Shown in pieces: positions 33,038-42,633 of a DNA stretch of 64,000 nucleotides. The position numbers were made by a program, and so were the translations under genes. Below the pieces are notes generated by a model, which was not told the origin of the DNA, did no database searches, and worked only from the letters and a program-made list of their open reading frames with translations. The stretch is taken from the NCBI RefSeq assembly GCF_010729485.1, contig NZ_AP022609.1, positions 1,426,001 to 1,490,000 on the forward strand, read 5' to 3'. Each line of letters begins with the position of its first letter. The stretch's first letter is position 1. Origin of the DNA: Mycolicibacter hiberniae. GTDB lineage: Bacteria; Actinomycetota; Actinomycetes; Mycobacteriales; Mycobacteriaceae.

Positions 33038-34204
33038 TTACAGTGAGTGTCTTGCGTTCTTGACCAGGTTCGAGCCGATGATCAGGCGCTGGATCTCACT
33101 GGTGCCCTCGTAGAGCCGCAGCAGACGGACGTCGCGGTAGATGCGCTCGACCGGCACGCCCCGGATGTAGCCGCTGCCGCCGTGAATCTGTACCGCCAGG
33201 TCCGCGACCTTGCCGGCCATCTCGGTGCAGAAAACCTTGGCCACCGACGGCGCGATCCGCCGGTCCTCGTCGTTGACCCACTTGCGCGCGGCGTCACGGA
33301 CCAGAGCCTGGCCTGCCATCACCCCCGTCTGCTGATCGGCGAGCATCGCCTGCACCAGCTGGAAGTCGCCGATGATGCTGCCGCCCTGCGTGGCGGTGGC
33401 GGCGTAGTTCACCGATTCGTCGAGGGCGCGCTGCGCGGCGCCCACCGCCAGCGCCGCGATGTGGATCCGGCCGCGGGCCAGCGACGTCATCGCGGCACGG
33501 TAACCGATGTCCTCGCTGCCCCCGACCAGGGCGGCGTCAGTCAACCGCACGCCGGAGAAGGTGACATCGGCCGTGGCGGCGCCTTCCTGGCCCATCTTGG
33601 CGTCCTTGGCCCCCACCTGCACCCCGGCGGTATCGGCCGGCACCAGGAACACCGCGATCCCGGCGCCGCGCTCGTCAGCGGGCCGGGTGCGCGCGAACAC
33701 CACGAACAGATCGGCCATCGGAGCGTTGGTGATGAACCGCTTCTGGCCGTCGAGCACCCACTCCTTCCCGTCGCGGACCGCCTTGGTCCGCAGGCCCGAG
33801 GGGTTGGACCCGGCGCCGGGTTCGGTGAGCGCGAATGAGGCGACGGCGCCGGACGCGATGGGCTCCAGCCAACGCTTCTTCTGCTCGTCGGTGCCGAACC
33901 CGACCAGCACCTGGCCGGCGATGCCGTTGTTGGTGCCGAACATCGAGCGCACCGACGGGCAGGTATAGCCCAGCTCCATGGCCAGTTCGACGTCCTGGGC
34001 GAGGTTCAGGCCCAACCCGCCCCATTCCTGGGGGATCGCATAGCCGAACAGGCCCAGATCCTTGGCCGCCTGCCGCAGGTCGTCGGGGACCCGATCGGTG
34101 TCGAGAATCTCCTGCTCCCGCGGCAGCACGACCGTCCGGACGAATCGGCGGGTCTGGGACAGGATGTCGGCGAAGACGTCGTCGTCGACGGATGCGGTCG
34201 TCAT
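33038..34204 (-). CDS. Acyl-CoA dehydrogenase
   Basis: A 388-residue protein from ATG 34204. It shows FAD/substrate motifs FALTEPGAGSNPSG and FITNAP, and the C-terminal catalytic segment LYEGTSEIQRL with the Glu base. It catalyses alpha,beta-dehydrogenation of an acyl-CoA thioester, feeding electrons to ETF. It is divergent from the SDR/thiolase/second dehydrogenase operon and shares its operator region, so probably acts in the same pathway. Confidence 0.85.
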   Translation of the reverse strand: MTTASVDDDVFADILSQTRRFVRTVVLPREQEILDTDRVPDDLRQAAKDLGLFGYAIPQEWGGLGLNLAQDVELAMELGYTCPSVRSMFGTNNGIAGQVLVGFGTDEQKKRWLEPIASGAVASFALTEPGAGSNPSGLRTKAVRDGKEWVLDGQKRFITNAPMADLFVVFARTRPADERGAGIAVFLVPADTAGVQVGAKDAKMGQEGAATADVTFSGVRLTDAALVGGSEDIGYRAAMTSLARGRIHIAALAVGAAQRALDESVNYAATATQGGSIIGDFQLVQAMLADQQTGVMAGQALVRDAARKWVNDEDRRIAPSVAKVFCTEMAGKVADLAVQIHGGSGYIRGVPVERIYRDVRLLRLYEGTSEIQRLIIGSNLVKNARHSL

Positions 34205-34234
34205 GACACGGCCCCTTTCGGCACTGGCCCGCAA

Positions 34235-34253
34235 ATCATATATGAAATATGAT
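34235..34253. promoter_or_regulatory. Palindromic operator between divergent acyl-CoA genes
   Basis: ATCATAT (34235-34241) and ATATGAT (34247-34253) form a perfect 7-bp inverted repeat with a 5-bp spacer, in a GC-poor island between the divergent promoters. The spacing suits a dimeric GntR/TetR-type regulator. The GntR gene at 37445 in the same cluster is the obvious candidate. Confidence 0.6.
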
Positions 34254-34296
34254 GTGGCCCGACCGCGGGTGGGCAGACAGGCAGAGGACGGAAAAC

Positions 34297-35034
34297 GTGG
34301 CATTACTCAACGGCCGGACAGCGGTGATCACCGGTGGAGCACAAGGGCTGGGCTTCGCGATCGCGCAGCGCTTCGTCGCAGAAGGCGCCCGGGTGGTGCT
34401 GGGCGATCTGAACCTGGAGGCGACCGAGGCCGCGGCGGCCCGGCTCGGCCCGGACGCGGCGGTGGCGGTGCGCACCGACGTCACCGACTCCGCTGAGGTC
34501 GACGCGCTGGTGGCAACCGCCGTCGAGCGGTTCGGCGGCCTGGACATCATGGTGAACAACGCCGGCATCACCCGCGACGCCACCATGCGCAAGATGACCG
34601 AAGACGACTTCGACCAGGTGATCGCGGTCCACCTGAAGGGCACCTGGAACGGACTGCGTGCGGCCGCGGCGATCATGCGGGAACGCAAGCGCGGCGCGAT
34701 CGTGAACATGTCCTCTATATCGGGCAAGGTGGGCATGATCGGGCAGACCAACTATTCCGCCGCCAAGGCCGGCATCGTCGGCATGACCAAGGCCGCCAGC
34801 AAGGAGCTGGCCTACCTCGGGGTCCGGGTCAACGCGATCCAACCGGGGCTGATCCGCTCGGCGATGACAGAGGCGATGCCGCAGCGGATCTGGGATTCGA
34901 AGGTCGCCGAGGTGCCGATGGGCCGGGCCGGCGAGCCCGACGAGGTAGCCGGTGTCGCGTTGTTCCTGGCCTCGGACATGTCCTCTTATATGACCGGCAC
35001 CGTGCTCGAGGTGACCGGCGGTCGGCACCTATGA
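34297..35034 (+). CDS. FabG-type short-chain dehydrogenase
   Basis: A 245-residue SDR from GTG 34297 (GAGGACGG upstream). Cofactor motif TGGAQGLG is at residues about 12-19, and NNAGI at about 85. The catalytic Ser is in NMSSIS and the Tyr-Lys pair in YSAAKAG. It is likely a 3-hydroxyacyl-CoA dehydrogenase in a beta-oxidation-like route. Its stop overlaps the thiolase start (ATGA). Confidence 0.85.
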   Translation: MALLNGRTAVITGGAQGLGFAIAQRFVAEGARVVLGDLNLEATEAAAARLGPDAAVAVRTDVTDSAEVDALVATAVERFGGLDIMVNNAGITRDATMRKMTEDDFDQVIAVHLKGTWNGLRAAAAIMRERKRGAIVNMSSISGKVGMIGQTNYSAAKAGIVGMTKAASKELAYLGVRVNAIQPGLIRSAMTEAMPQRIWDSKVAEVPMGRAGEPDEVAGVALFLASDMSSYMTGTVLEVTGGRHL

Positions 35035-36251
35035 CCCTGCGCGAGGTGGTGATCTGCGAACCCGTTCGCACGCCGATCGGCCGTTACGGCGGGATGTTCA
35101 AGGCGCTGACGGCTGTCGACCTCGGCGTCGCCGCGCTGACGGGGCTGCTCGAACGCACCGGCCTGCCCGCCGATGCCGTCGACGACGTGGTGCTGGGGCA
35201 CTGCTACCCCAACAGCGAGGCGCCGGCGATCGGCCGGGTGATCGCTTTGGATGCCGGGCTGCCGGTGACCGTGCCGGGCATGCAGGTGGACCGGCGATGC
35301 GGCTCGGGTCTTCAAGCGGTGATCCAAGCCGGCCTGCAGGTCGGCAGCGGCGTCCACGAGGTGGTGATCGCCGGCGGCGCGGAGAGCATGAGCAATGTGG
35401 CGTTCTACTCCACCGACATGCGCTGGGGCGGCGCCCGCCACGGCGTCCGGGTGCACGACGGCCTGGCCCGCGGCCGGACCACCGCGGGCGGGCGGCACCA
35501 TCCGGTACCCGGCGGGATGCTGGAGACCGCGGAGAACCTGCGCCGGCAGTATCAGATATCGCGCGCCGAGCAGGACGAACTCGCGGTCACCTCGCACCAG
35601 CGCGCGGTGGCGGCGCAGCGCAGTGGGGTGCTCGCCGAGGAGATCATCGCGGTGACGGTGCCCTCCCGCAACGGCGACGAACGCATCGACACCGATGAGC
35701 ACCCCCGGGCCGACACCTCGATGGAGACGCTGGCGAAGCTGAAACCCGTTCTGGGCAAAAGCGATCCCGACGCCACCGTCACGGCCGGCAACTCCAGCGG
35801 CCAGAACGACGCCGCCTCGATGTGTGTGGTGACCACCCGGGACAAGGCCGCGCAGCTGGGACTGACCCCGCTGGTGCGGCTGGTCTCCTGGGGCCTGGCC
35901 GGGGTGAAGCCCGACGTCATGGGAATCGGGCCGGTGCCCGCCACCGACGTGGCACTGGCCAAGGCCGGTCTCTCGCTGGCCGACATCGACCTGATCGAGC
36001 TGAACGAGGCGTTCGCCGCCCAGGCGCTGGCAGTCATGGCGGAGTGGAAGTTCGGCGTCGCGGACCGGGAGCGGACCAACGTGCACGGTTCCGGGATCTC
36101 GCTGGGCCATCCGGTGAGCGCCACCGGCGGCCGGATGCTGGCGACGCTGGCGCGCGAACTGCACCGCCGTCAGGCACGCTACGGCCTGGAGACGATGTGC
36201 ATCGGGGGAGGCCAGGGACTGGCCGCGGTGTTCGAGAGGATCGATGCATGA
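35031..36251 (+). CDS. Acetyl-CoA C-acyltransferase (thiolase)
   Basis: A 406-residue thiolase with nucleophile Cys90 ([10 protein letters not shown]), [11 protein letters not shown], His360 ([14 protein letters not shown]) and Cys390 (CIGGGQG). It cleaves 3-ketoacyl-CoA with CoA. It overlaps the SDR and the next dehydrogenase by 4 bp each, so the three products are made from one message. Together with the SDR and the two acyl-CoA dehydrogenases it supplies most steps of a beta-oxidation spiral; no enoyl-CoA hydratase lies in the cluster. Confidence 0.85.
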   Translation: MTLREVVICEPVRTPIGRYGGMFKALTAVDLGVAALTGLLERTGLPADAVDDVVLGHCYPNSEAPAIGRVIALDAGLPVTVPGMQVDRRCGSGLQAVIQAGLQVGSGVHEVVIAGGAESMSNVAFYSTDMRWGGARHGVRVHDGLARGRTTAGGRHHPVPGGMLETAENLRRQYQISRAEQDELAVTSHQRAVAAQRSGVLAEEIIAVTVPSRNGDERIDTDEHPRADTSMETLAKLKPVLGKSDPDATVTAGNSSGQNDAASMCVVTTRDKAAQLGLTPLVRLVSWGLAGVKPDVMGIGPVPATDVALAKAGLSLADIDLIELNEAFAAQALAVMAEWKFGVADRERTNVHGSGISLGHPVSATGGRMLATLARELHRRQARYGLETMCIGGGQGLAAVFERIDA

Positions 36252-37441
36252 GCAGAATCTGCCAAACGCTGGGCCTGACCGAAAGCCAGACCGAGATCAT
36301 CGCCGCGGTACGGGCTTTCGTGGACAAAGAGGTGATACCGCACGCGGCCGAACTCGAACGCGCCGACGCCTACCCGCAGCAGATCGTCGACGGGATGCGG
36401 CATCTGGGCCTGTTCGGCCTGATGATCCCCGAAGCCTACGGCGGGCTGGGCGAGTCGCTGCTGACCTATGCGCTGTGCGTCGAGGAGCTCGCACGCGGCT
36501 GGATGAGCATCTCCGGGGTGATCAACACCCACTTCATCGTCGCCTACATGCTGCGCCAGCACGGCACCGACGAGCAGAAGCAGCGCTATCTGCCGGCGAT
36601 GGCGACCGGCGACGTGCGCGGGGCGTTCTCGATGTCCGAGCCCGAACTCGGGTCCGACGTGGCCGCCATCCGCACCCGGGCGACCCGCACCCCCGAGGGC
36701 GACTACCTGATCAACGGCCAGAAGATGTGGCTGACCAACGGAGCAACGTCGAGCCTGGTCGCGGTGCTGGTGCACACCGACGAGGGGGCCGACACCCCAC
36801 ACCGCAACATGACGGCGTTCCTGGTTGAAAAGCCAACCGGTTTCGGCGAAGTCGTGCCGGGGCTGACCATCCCCGGCAAGCTCGACAAGCTCGGGTACAA
36901 GGGCATCGACACCACCGAGATGATCTTCGACGACTACCGGGCCAGTGCCGCAGACATCCTGGGCGGCACGACCGGCCGCGGTTTCTACCAGATGATGGAC
37001 GGCATCGAGGTCGGCCGGGTCAACGTGGCGGCCCGCGCCTGCGGGGTCGGGATTCGCGCCTTCGAGCTCGCCGCCCGTTACGCCCAGCAGCGCAGCACGT
37101 TCGGCAAGCCGATCGCCGAACACCAGGCCGTCGCGTTCGGGCTCGCCGAAATGGCCACCAAGGTGGAGGCCGCGCACCTGATGGTCGTCAACGCCGCCCG
37201 ACTGAAGGACTCCGGCGAGCGCAACGACCTCGCCGCGGGAATGGCGAAGTACCTGGCCAGCGAGTACTGCAACGAGGTGACTCAGCAGAGCTTCCGGATC
37301 CACGGCGGCTACGGCTACTCGAAGGAATACGAGATCGAGCGCCTGATGCGCGACGCGCCGTTCCTGCTGATCGGCGAGGGAACCAGCGAAATCCAGAAAC
37401 AGATCATCAGTAAACGGCTGCTCGCCGACTACCGCATCTAA
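36248..37441 (+). CDS. Acyl-CoA dehydrogenase, second
   Basis: A 397-residue protein from ATG 36248, overlapping the thiolase stop. FAD motifs FSMSEPELGSD and WLTNGA are present, as are RIHGGYGYSKEY near the C-terminus and IGEGTSEIQ, which provides the usual acidic base region. It belongs to the same superfamily as the product of 33038-34204 but is not a close copy, so the two may act on different chain lengths or branched acyl-CoAs. Confidence 0.85.
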   Translation: MSRICQTLGLTESQTEIIAAVRAFVDKEVIPHAAELERADAYPQQIVDGMRHLGLFGLMIPEAYGGLGESLLTYALCVEELARGWMSISGVINTHFIVAYMLRQHGTDEQKQRYLPAMATGDVRGAFSMSEPELGSDVAAIRTRATRTPEGDYLINGQKMWLTNGATSSLVAVLVHTDEGADTPHRNMTAFLVEKPTGFGEVVPGLTIPGKLDKLGYKGIDTTEMIFDDYRASAADILGGTTGRGFYQMMDGIEVGRVNVAARACGVGIRAFELAARYAQQRSTFGKPIAEHQAVAFGLAEMATKVEAAHLMVVNAARLKDSGERNDLAAGMAKYLASEYCNEVTQQSFRIHGGYGYSKEYEIERLMRDAPFLLIGEGTSEIQKQIISKRLLADYRI

Positions 37442-37444
37442 GAC

Positions 37445-38164
37445 ATGTCCGCCCCCGACTTCAGCACTCGGCCGCAGCTGTCGGAGGCCGTCGCCCGGCT
37501 GGTGCGTCAGCGCATCTTCGACGGCGGCTATGCCGCGGGAGCGTACGTCCGGTTAGACCAGCTGGCAACGGAATTGGGCATCAGCGTCACTCCGGTGCGC
37601 GAGGCGCTGTTCGAGTTGCGCGCCGAAGGCCTGCTCGACCAGCAGCCGCACCGCGGGTTCGTGGTGTTGCCGGTGACCAGGCGGGACCTGGCCGACGTCG
37701 CCGATGTCCAGGCGTTCGTGGGCGGTGAGCTGGCGGCGCGGGCTGCGGCCGGTGTCACCGGGGAGCAGCTGCGCGAGCTCAACGAGATCCAGGACCGGCT
37801 GGAGCAGGCCTATGCCGGCGACGACGAAGAGCGGATCGTGCGGCTCAACCACGATTTCCACCGGGCGATCAACGTGGCGGCCGACTCGCCCAAGCTGGCC
37901 CAGATCATGTCGCAGGTCACCCGGTACGCCCCGGAGGCGGTCTTCCCGGGCATCGCCGGATGGCCGGAGCGCTCCATGCAGGACCACCGCAAGGTGCTCG
38001 CCGCCCTGGCGGCGCGCGACCAGACGCTGGCCCGCTCGGCGATGGCCGAGCACCTGGCAGCGGGCGTGATGCCGCTCATCGAGCACCTGGCCGGCCGCGG
38101 CGTGGTGGAGCGCCAAGACGGCGACGCGCACACCGATCAACTCCCGCCGGCGCCGGGGACGTGA
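37445..38164 (+). CDS. GntR-family regulator (FCD type)
   Basis: A 239-residue protein, 3 bp after the dehydrogenase. Residues 10-75 are a winged helix-turn-helix (LDQLATELGISVTPVREALFEL, then GFVVLPV). Residues about 85-225 form the all-helical FCD ligand domain with acidic and His positions (LNHDFHRAINVAAD, DHRKVLAALAARD). FCD regulators bind acyl or organic acids. It is likely the local repressor acting at the palindrome at 34235-34253. Confidence 0.85.
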   Translation: MSAPDFSTRPQLSEAVARLVRQRIFDGGYAAGAYVRLDQLATELGISVTPVREALFELRAEGLLDQQPHRGFVVLPVTRRDLADVADVQAFVGGELAARAAAGVTGEQLRELNEIQDRLEQAYAGDDEERIVRLNHDFHRAINVAADSPKLAQIMSQVTRYAPEAVFPGIAGWPERSMQDHRKVLAALAARDQTLARSAMAEHLAAGVMPLIEHLAGRGVVERQDGDAHTDQLPPAPGT

Positions 38165-38179
38165 GACCGTATCAACACT

Positions 38180-38743
38180 ATGCAGAACCACAATTTCGTG
38201 ACCTACGAAGAGTTCGGCCGGAAGTTCTTCGAGGTCGCGGTCACCGAAGAACGAGTGGCAGCTGCGTTCGCCGACATCGCCGGCGACGAGTTCGCCATGC
38301 CGTCGATGCGGCAGGGACCGGGCGGCATCGCCAAGGTCAGCGCGACGGTGCGGGTCCAACAGCCGCAGGTGACACGAACCCTCGGCGAGTTGCTCACCTT
38401 CGCGATCCACATTCCGCTGGAGATCGACCTGCTCATCGACCTGCGTCTGGACAAGCAACGGTTCACCGTGTCCGGCGACATCGCGTTGCGTGCCACCGCG
38501 CGCGCCGCCGAGCCGCTGCTGCTGATCATCGACGTCCCCAAACCGCGGCCCTCCGACATCACCGTCGAGGTGTCCTCGACTTCGATCCGCGGCGAGCTGC
38601 TGCGGATCTTCGCCGGCGTCGACGGGGAGATCCGGCGTTTCGTCGCCAGCTACGTGGCAGCTGAGATCGACAGCCCCCAGTCTCAGCGAGCGCAGATCAT
38701 CGACGTGGCCGAACAGCTCGACACCGCCTGGACCGGCATCTGA
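38180..38743 (+). CDS. Conserved hypothetical protein
   Basis: A 187-residue soluble protein from ATG 38180, 15 bp after the regulator gene. It has a beta-rich middle (VSATVRVQQPQVTRTL, DLLIDLRLDKQRFTVSGDIAL) and a helical end (GEIRRFVASYVAAEID). No signal peptide, membrane helix or catalytic motif is seen. It resembles lipid-binding or START-like mycobacterial hypotheticals in pattern only. Function unknown; the following 130 bp to the next gene are without clear sites. Confidence 0.65.
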   Translation: MQNHNFVTYEEFGRKFFEVAVTEERVAAAFADIAGDEFAMPSMRQGPGGIAKVSATVRVQQPQVTRTLGELLTFAIHIPLEIDLLIDLRLDKQRFTVSGDIALRATARAAEPLLLIIDVPKPRPSDITVEVSSTSIRGELLRIFAGVDGEIRRFVASYVAAEIDSPQSQRAQIIDVAEQLDTAWTGI

Positions 38744-38876
38744 GTCCTCCGCGCTGCGGTCGCTGCGGGTAGGGCCGCACCGGTGGCGCCGGGCGCGTCG
38801 GATCAGTGCGCCCCGGGCCGGCCAGGAGCCGCAGATGCGGTACGCCCTGGCCGCCGCTGCCTGGCAGCCTGCGAGC

Positions 38877-40655
38877 TCAGATCGTCTGGTGACGGCCGAA
38901 GAACTTGTGGTCTTCGCTGTAGCCGCCGTGGCCGCTGCCGATCTCTTTGTAGCTCGCCACGAACTCGATGCCCTTAATCCACTTGACCAACTTGTAGCCG
39001 TGCTGCAGCTCATTGCGCAGCCGCAGCGGCCGGCCATGCATGTAGGGCAGCGGCTGGTCGTTCATGTTGTAGGCCAGCATCGACATGTGGTGCCACATCT
39101 GGTCGACCGGGTGAGCGTTGTAGAAGATCCCGCCGGTGGCGCCCAGACCCATCGAGTAGAAGATCGCCCACCTGGCCTCGGGCAGCGGTTTGACGATGTT
39201 CATGATCGTCGACATCTGCACGCCACCCCACTTGGCCACGCCCGACCAGGCCTGCACGCACATGTGCTGGGTGATCTGGTCGTGGTACGGCAGGGCCTTG
39301 AGATCCTCCAGCGAGAATTCCATCGGGTTCTCGACCAGGCCGTAGACCTTCAGGCGCCAATCCCGGAAATCTCCGGCCTCCAACTCCTTGTACTCGACGG
39401 TGTCGGGCAACCGGCCGTTGCGCCAGTGGAACGGCGAGATGTCCGCCTCGGTGAAGGTGCCGGGCTTGGGGTCGAGCCTCTCCAGCGCCCGCTGGAACGG
39501 CCCGATCAGGGCGTAGCCGACCTTCTGCACAACCCGCGGGTAGCGCAGGGTGAGCGGGGTGGCCGCGATCCAGGCGATGGCGCAGACCACGAACGCCGCC
39601 GCGAAGACGCCGAAACCGACCCAGCTGTGGTCGTCGCGGGCGGCGAACATGTGGTTGAGGTTCACCAGGGCTTCGGTGGCGAACACCATCGTGACGTGCA
39701 CGAGGACGAACACCAAGAAGTAGACCAGCACCGCGAAGTGCAACGAGCGCGCGATCTGCAGGTTCAGGTGCATCCGCTTGCTGACCAGCCCCAACCGCTG
39801 AGACAGCGCGGGGGACATGCCCAGTGCGGTGATCAGTGCCGCCGGAGCGGCGATGAACACCGTGACGAAATAGGACAGCATCTGCAGCGAGTTGTAGTTC
39901 GACCAGGTGTGGTCGGTCGGCCAGTCCAGCGAGGCGTATTGGATCGCGACCGAGGCGGCGTTCGGCACCACGTCGAAGCTGGTGGGAACGATGCGGTGCC
40001 ACTGGCCGGTGGTGAACAGCAGGATATAAAAAACCGCCCCGTTGAGCAGCCACAACGTGCCGACGCCCATGTGCCACCAGCGGGCCAGTCCGATCGAGTG
40101 CCGGAAGCCCGGCAGGCCGAACTGGGCGGGCAGTGCGACGGTGTCGGAGTTGGCCGTCCAGTACGGATCGTCGGGGACCGGCGGGCCGACCCGTAGCCAC
40201 TCGTCTTTGCCGGGGGTGGAGTTGCGGCTGAAGTACAGCCGGGGATGGTCGCAGAGAATCTGGATGCCGGCGCGGATGATGAAGATCATCATGAACAGGT
40301 TGAAAAAGTGCGTCCAGCCCGCCCAGGCCGGGATTCCGCCGGGGAATTCCGACGAGGCGGCGCTGCCCGGGTAGCGTGTGATGAATTCCTCAACGGCTGG
40401 GATGTTGCGAATGCCTTTGCCGATCGCGATGGTTGCCACCAGCCCGGCGAATCCGATCGGAATCAGCCAGAGCAGGTTGAACCAGCGGTCCCGGCCGATA
40501 CGCAGATGCGGGGCGACCGCACGCCGGCTGAGGTCGAAGCCGCCACCGTAGGTCTCGACGTCGACGGTCTCGTTGTGGTTCTGGTGTATCTCGGCCCGGT
40601 AGCCCTGGTCGGCCTGCGGTCCGGCGTCGCCGGGGCGGCCGTCTGTCGTAGTCAC
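38877..40655 (-). CDS. Cytochrome b-sulfite-oxidase-type molybdoenzyme fusion
   Basis: A 592-residue fusion. Residues about 60-390 hold a cytochrome b561-like membrane part with His-containing helices (LARWWHMGVGTLWLLNG, SLHFAVLVYFLVFVLVHV). Residues about 400-590 form a sulfite oxidase/MsrP-type molybdopterin domain with the cofactor-binding Cys466 in QHMCVQAWSGVAKWGG and the terminal RPLRLRNELQHGYKL. It resembles mycobacterial Rv0218-type proteins and probably moves electrons between an oxidised substrate and the quinone pool at the membrane. The substrate is unknown. A 24-bp palindrome lies 26 bp upstream of the start. Confidence 0.75.
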   Translation of the reverse strand: MTTTDGRPGDAGPQADQGYRAEIHQNHNETVDVETYGGGFDLSRRAVAPHLRIGRDRWFNLLWLIPIGFAGLVATIAIGKGIRNIPAVEEFITRYPGSAASSEFPGGIPAWAGWTHFFNLFMMIFIIRAGIQILCDHPRLYFSRNSTPGKDEWLRVGPPVPDDPYWTANSDTVALPAQFGLPGFRHSIGLARWWHMGVGTLWLLNGAVFYILLFTTGQWHRIVPTSFDVVPNAASVAIQYASLDWPTDHTWSNYNSLQMLSYFVTVFIAAPAALITALGMSPALSQRLGLVSKRMHLNLQIARSLHFAVLVYFLVFVLVHVTMVFATEALVNLNHMFAARDDHSWVGFGVFAAAFVVCAIAWIAATPLTLRYPRVVQKVGYALIGPFQRALERLDPKPGTFTEADISPFHWRNGRLPDTVEYKELEAGDFRDWRLKVYGLVENPMEFSLEDLKALPYHDQITQHMCVQAWSGVAKWGGVQMSTIMNIVKPLPEARWAIFYSMGLGATGGIFYNAHPVDQMWHHMSMLAYNMNDQPLPYMHGRPLRLRNELQHGYKLVKWIKGIEFVASYKEIGSGHGGYSEDHKFFGRHQTI

Positions 40656-40680
40656 CCTGCCGACGGTAGCGCAAGAAACA

Positions 40681-40704
40681 TCGTGTCACGATATTCTGAC
40701 ACGA
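40681..40704. promoter_or_regulatory. Palindromic operator upstream of the molybdoenzyme gene
   Basis: TCGTGTCA (40681-40688) and TGACACGA (40697-40704) are a perfect 8-bp inverted repeat with an 8-bp spacer. It lies 26 bp upstream of the start codon, in promoter territory, and suggests binding of a dimeric regulator. The rest, to 41121, must hold the eccB5 promoter, but no convincing -35/-10 pair is visible. Confidence 0.55.
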
Positions 40705-41121
40705 GATCCGCAGGGGTCTGGCAGGAAATCCCGATACCGCAGGTGCGGATTTTTCACCCAACCGCCACACGTACGCGCCTCCCGGCCGCGGCCGTGTGCG
40801 CCGCTGGCGCCCGGGGTGAACGCGGGTCGGAATTTACGTGCAGGCACCATCGCTTTCCGCCGCGTAACACGCCGATCAACTCATGCGAATCTCGCGTTTA
40901 ACAGATCGTTCATCTAGCGCAGTCATAATTCAGCCAAGAACGGGCGAACCGAGTTTCGCCGTCGCCGTCAGATGCAATCTGCACGGCGGGCAGTCGTAGC
41001 GCGACACAGCTAGCATGCGCAGTGTAGAAACTTGTGACCAGGCAGGGGTACATGACGACAAACAGGGGACCGGCGGTGCGCCGTTATCCGTCAGCGCGGC
41101 AGGTGTGGATGGGAGCCCACC

Positions 41122-42633
41122 GTGACTGACGAACAGCGGGGATCCGGCTACGGCCTGGGGTTGTCGACGCGTACCCAGATGACCGGGTACCAATTCCTGG
41201 CGCGCCGCACCGCGATGGCGTTGACCCGCTGGCAAGTCCGGATGGAAGTCGAGCCGGGTCGGCGGCAGTCGCTGGCGGTGGTGGCCTCGGTCTCGGCGGC
41301 CGCGGTGGTCTGCCTGGGCGCGCTGCTGTGGTCGTTCCTGAGCCCCTCGGGCCAGATGAACGAATCGCCCATCATCGCCGACCGCGATTCCGGCGCCTTG
41401 TACGTGCGGGTGGGCGGCACCCTATATCCGGCATTGAATTTGGCCTCGGCCCGCCTGATCGCCGGGCGGGCGGACAACCCGCACAAGGTGCGATCGAGTC
41501 AGATCGCCGAGCAGCCGCACGGTCCGCTGGTCGGAATTCCGGGTGCGCCGTCGGACATCCGGCCGACCTCGCCCCTGACGTCGTCCTGGTTGATCTGCGA
41601 CACCGTGGCCAACGTCCAAGGCGTCGGCGCCCCGTCGCCGGTGACGGTGACCGTGATCGACGGCGCCCCCGAACTCAACTCGCGCCGCCGGGTGCTCGAC
41701 GGTCCGGACGCGGTGGTGCTGCGCTACGACAACGAGTCCTGGGTGGTTCGCCAGGGCCGCCGCTCGCTGATCGACGCCGCCGACCGGGCGGTGCTGCTGC
41801 CGCTGGGGCTGACTCCCGAGCAGGTGGACCACGCCCGCCCCATGAGCCAGGCGCTGTTCGACGCCCTGCCGGTGGGCCCGGAACTGGCCGTGCCGTTCGT
41901 GCCCGACGCCGGCAAACCGCCGGCGTTCCCGGATGCCCCCGGCCCGGTGGGCACGGTCTTCACCACCCCGCAGCTGGCTGGGCCGCAACAGTATTCGGTC
42001 GTACTCATGAACGGCATCCAGACCGTGTCGCCGGTGGTGGCCCGCATCCTGCAGAACGCCGGAGCCACCGGGGGCGGTGCGCCGGCGGTGGTGACACCGC
42101 AGGACCTGGCCAAGATGCCGGTGGTCACCGGTTTGGACCTCTCGGCCTACCCCGAAGGGCCGCTTCAGGTGGTCGACATCAAGGAGAACCCCTCCACCTG
42201 CTGGTGGTGGGAGCGGTCCACCGGTGACAGCCGGGCCCGCGTGCAGGTGGTCTCTGGACCGACGATTCCGGTGCCCCAGAAGGAGATGGGCCGGGTGGTC
42301 TCCCTGGTGAAGACCAACGATCCCGCCGTGCCGGAGGCCGACCGGGTCTACTTCGGTCCGGGCTACGGCAACTTCGTCGCGGTGACCGGCAACGACCCCG
42401 ACGCCTCCACCCGGGAATCGTTGTGGTGGCTCTCGGCGTCCGGCGTGCGATTCGGGATTCCCGGTGACGACGAGCGCAAGGCGCTGGGACTGGTCGGAGA
42501 ACCGGCACCGGCCCCGTCGGTGGCGTTGCGCCTGCTGGCGCACGGCCCGACCCTGTCCCGGCAGGATGCGCTGGTGCGTCACGACACCCTGCCAACCGAT
42601 ATGAGCCCAGCAGAATTGGCGGTGCCCAGATGA
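41122..42633 (+). CDS. eccB5: ESX-5 core component EccB5
   Basis: A 503-residue protein from GTG 41122. One transmembrane helix (about 50-72, AVVASVSAAAVVCLGALLW) follows a short cytoplasmic N-terminus with TRTQMTGYQFLARRTAMAL, the family signature. The periplasmic part has repeats with Cys pairs (SWLICDTVAN and STCWWWER). EccB forms part of the periplasmic face of the secretion complex. It overlaps eccC5 by 4 bp. Confidence 0.95.
   Translation: MTDEQRGSGYGLGLSTRTQMTGYQFLARRTAMALTRWQVRMEVEPGRRQSLAVVASVSAAAVVCLGALLWSFLSPSGQMNESPIIADRDSGALYVRVGGTLYPALNLASARLIAGRADNPHKVRSSQIAEQPHGPLVGIPGAPSDIRPTSPLTSSWLICDTVANVQGVGAPSPVTVTVIDGAPELNSRRRVLDGPDAVVLRYDNESWVVRQGRRSLIDAADRAVLLPLGLTPEQVDHARPMSQALFDALPVGPELAVPFVPDAGKPPAFPDAPGPVGTVFTTPQLAGPQQYSVVLMNGIQTVSPVVARILQNAGATGGGAPAVVTPQDLAKMPVVTGLDLSAYPEGPLQVVDIKENPSTCWWWERSTGDSRARVQVVSGPTIPVPQKEMGRVVSLVKTNDPAVPEADRVYFGPGYGNFVAVTGNDPDASTRESLWWLSASGVRFGIPGDDERKALGLVGEPAPAPSVALRLLAHGPTLSRQDALVRHDTLPTDMSPAELAVPR

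Noticed and set aside
38835..40196. Long plus-strand frame opposite the molybdoenzyme fusion
   Set aside because: Composition is that of an antisense shadow; the minus-strand protein has clear domain motifs over the same bases.
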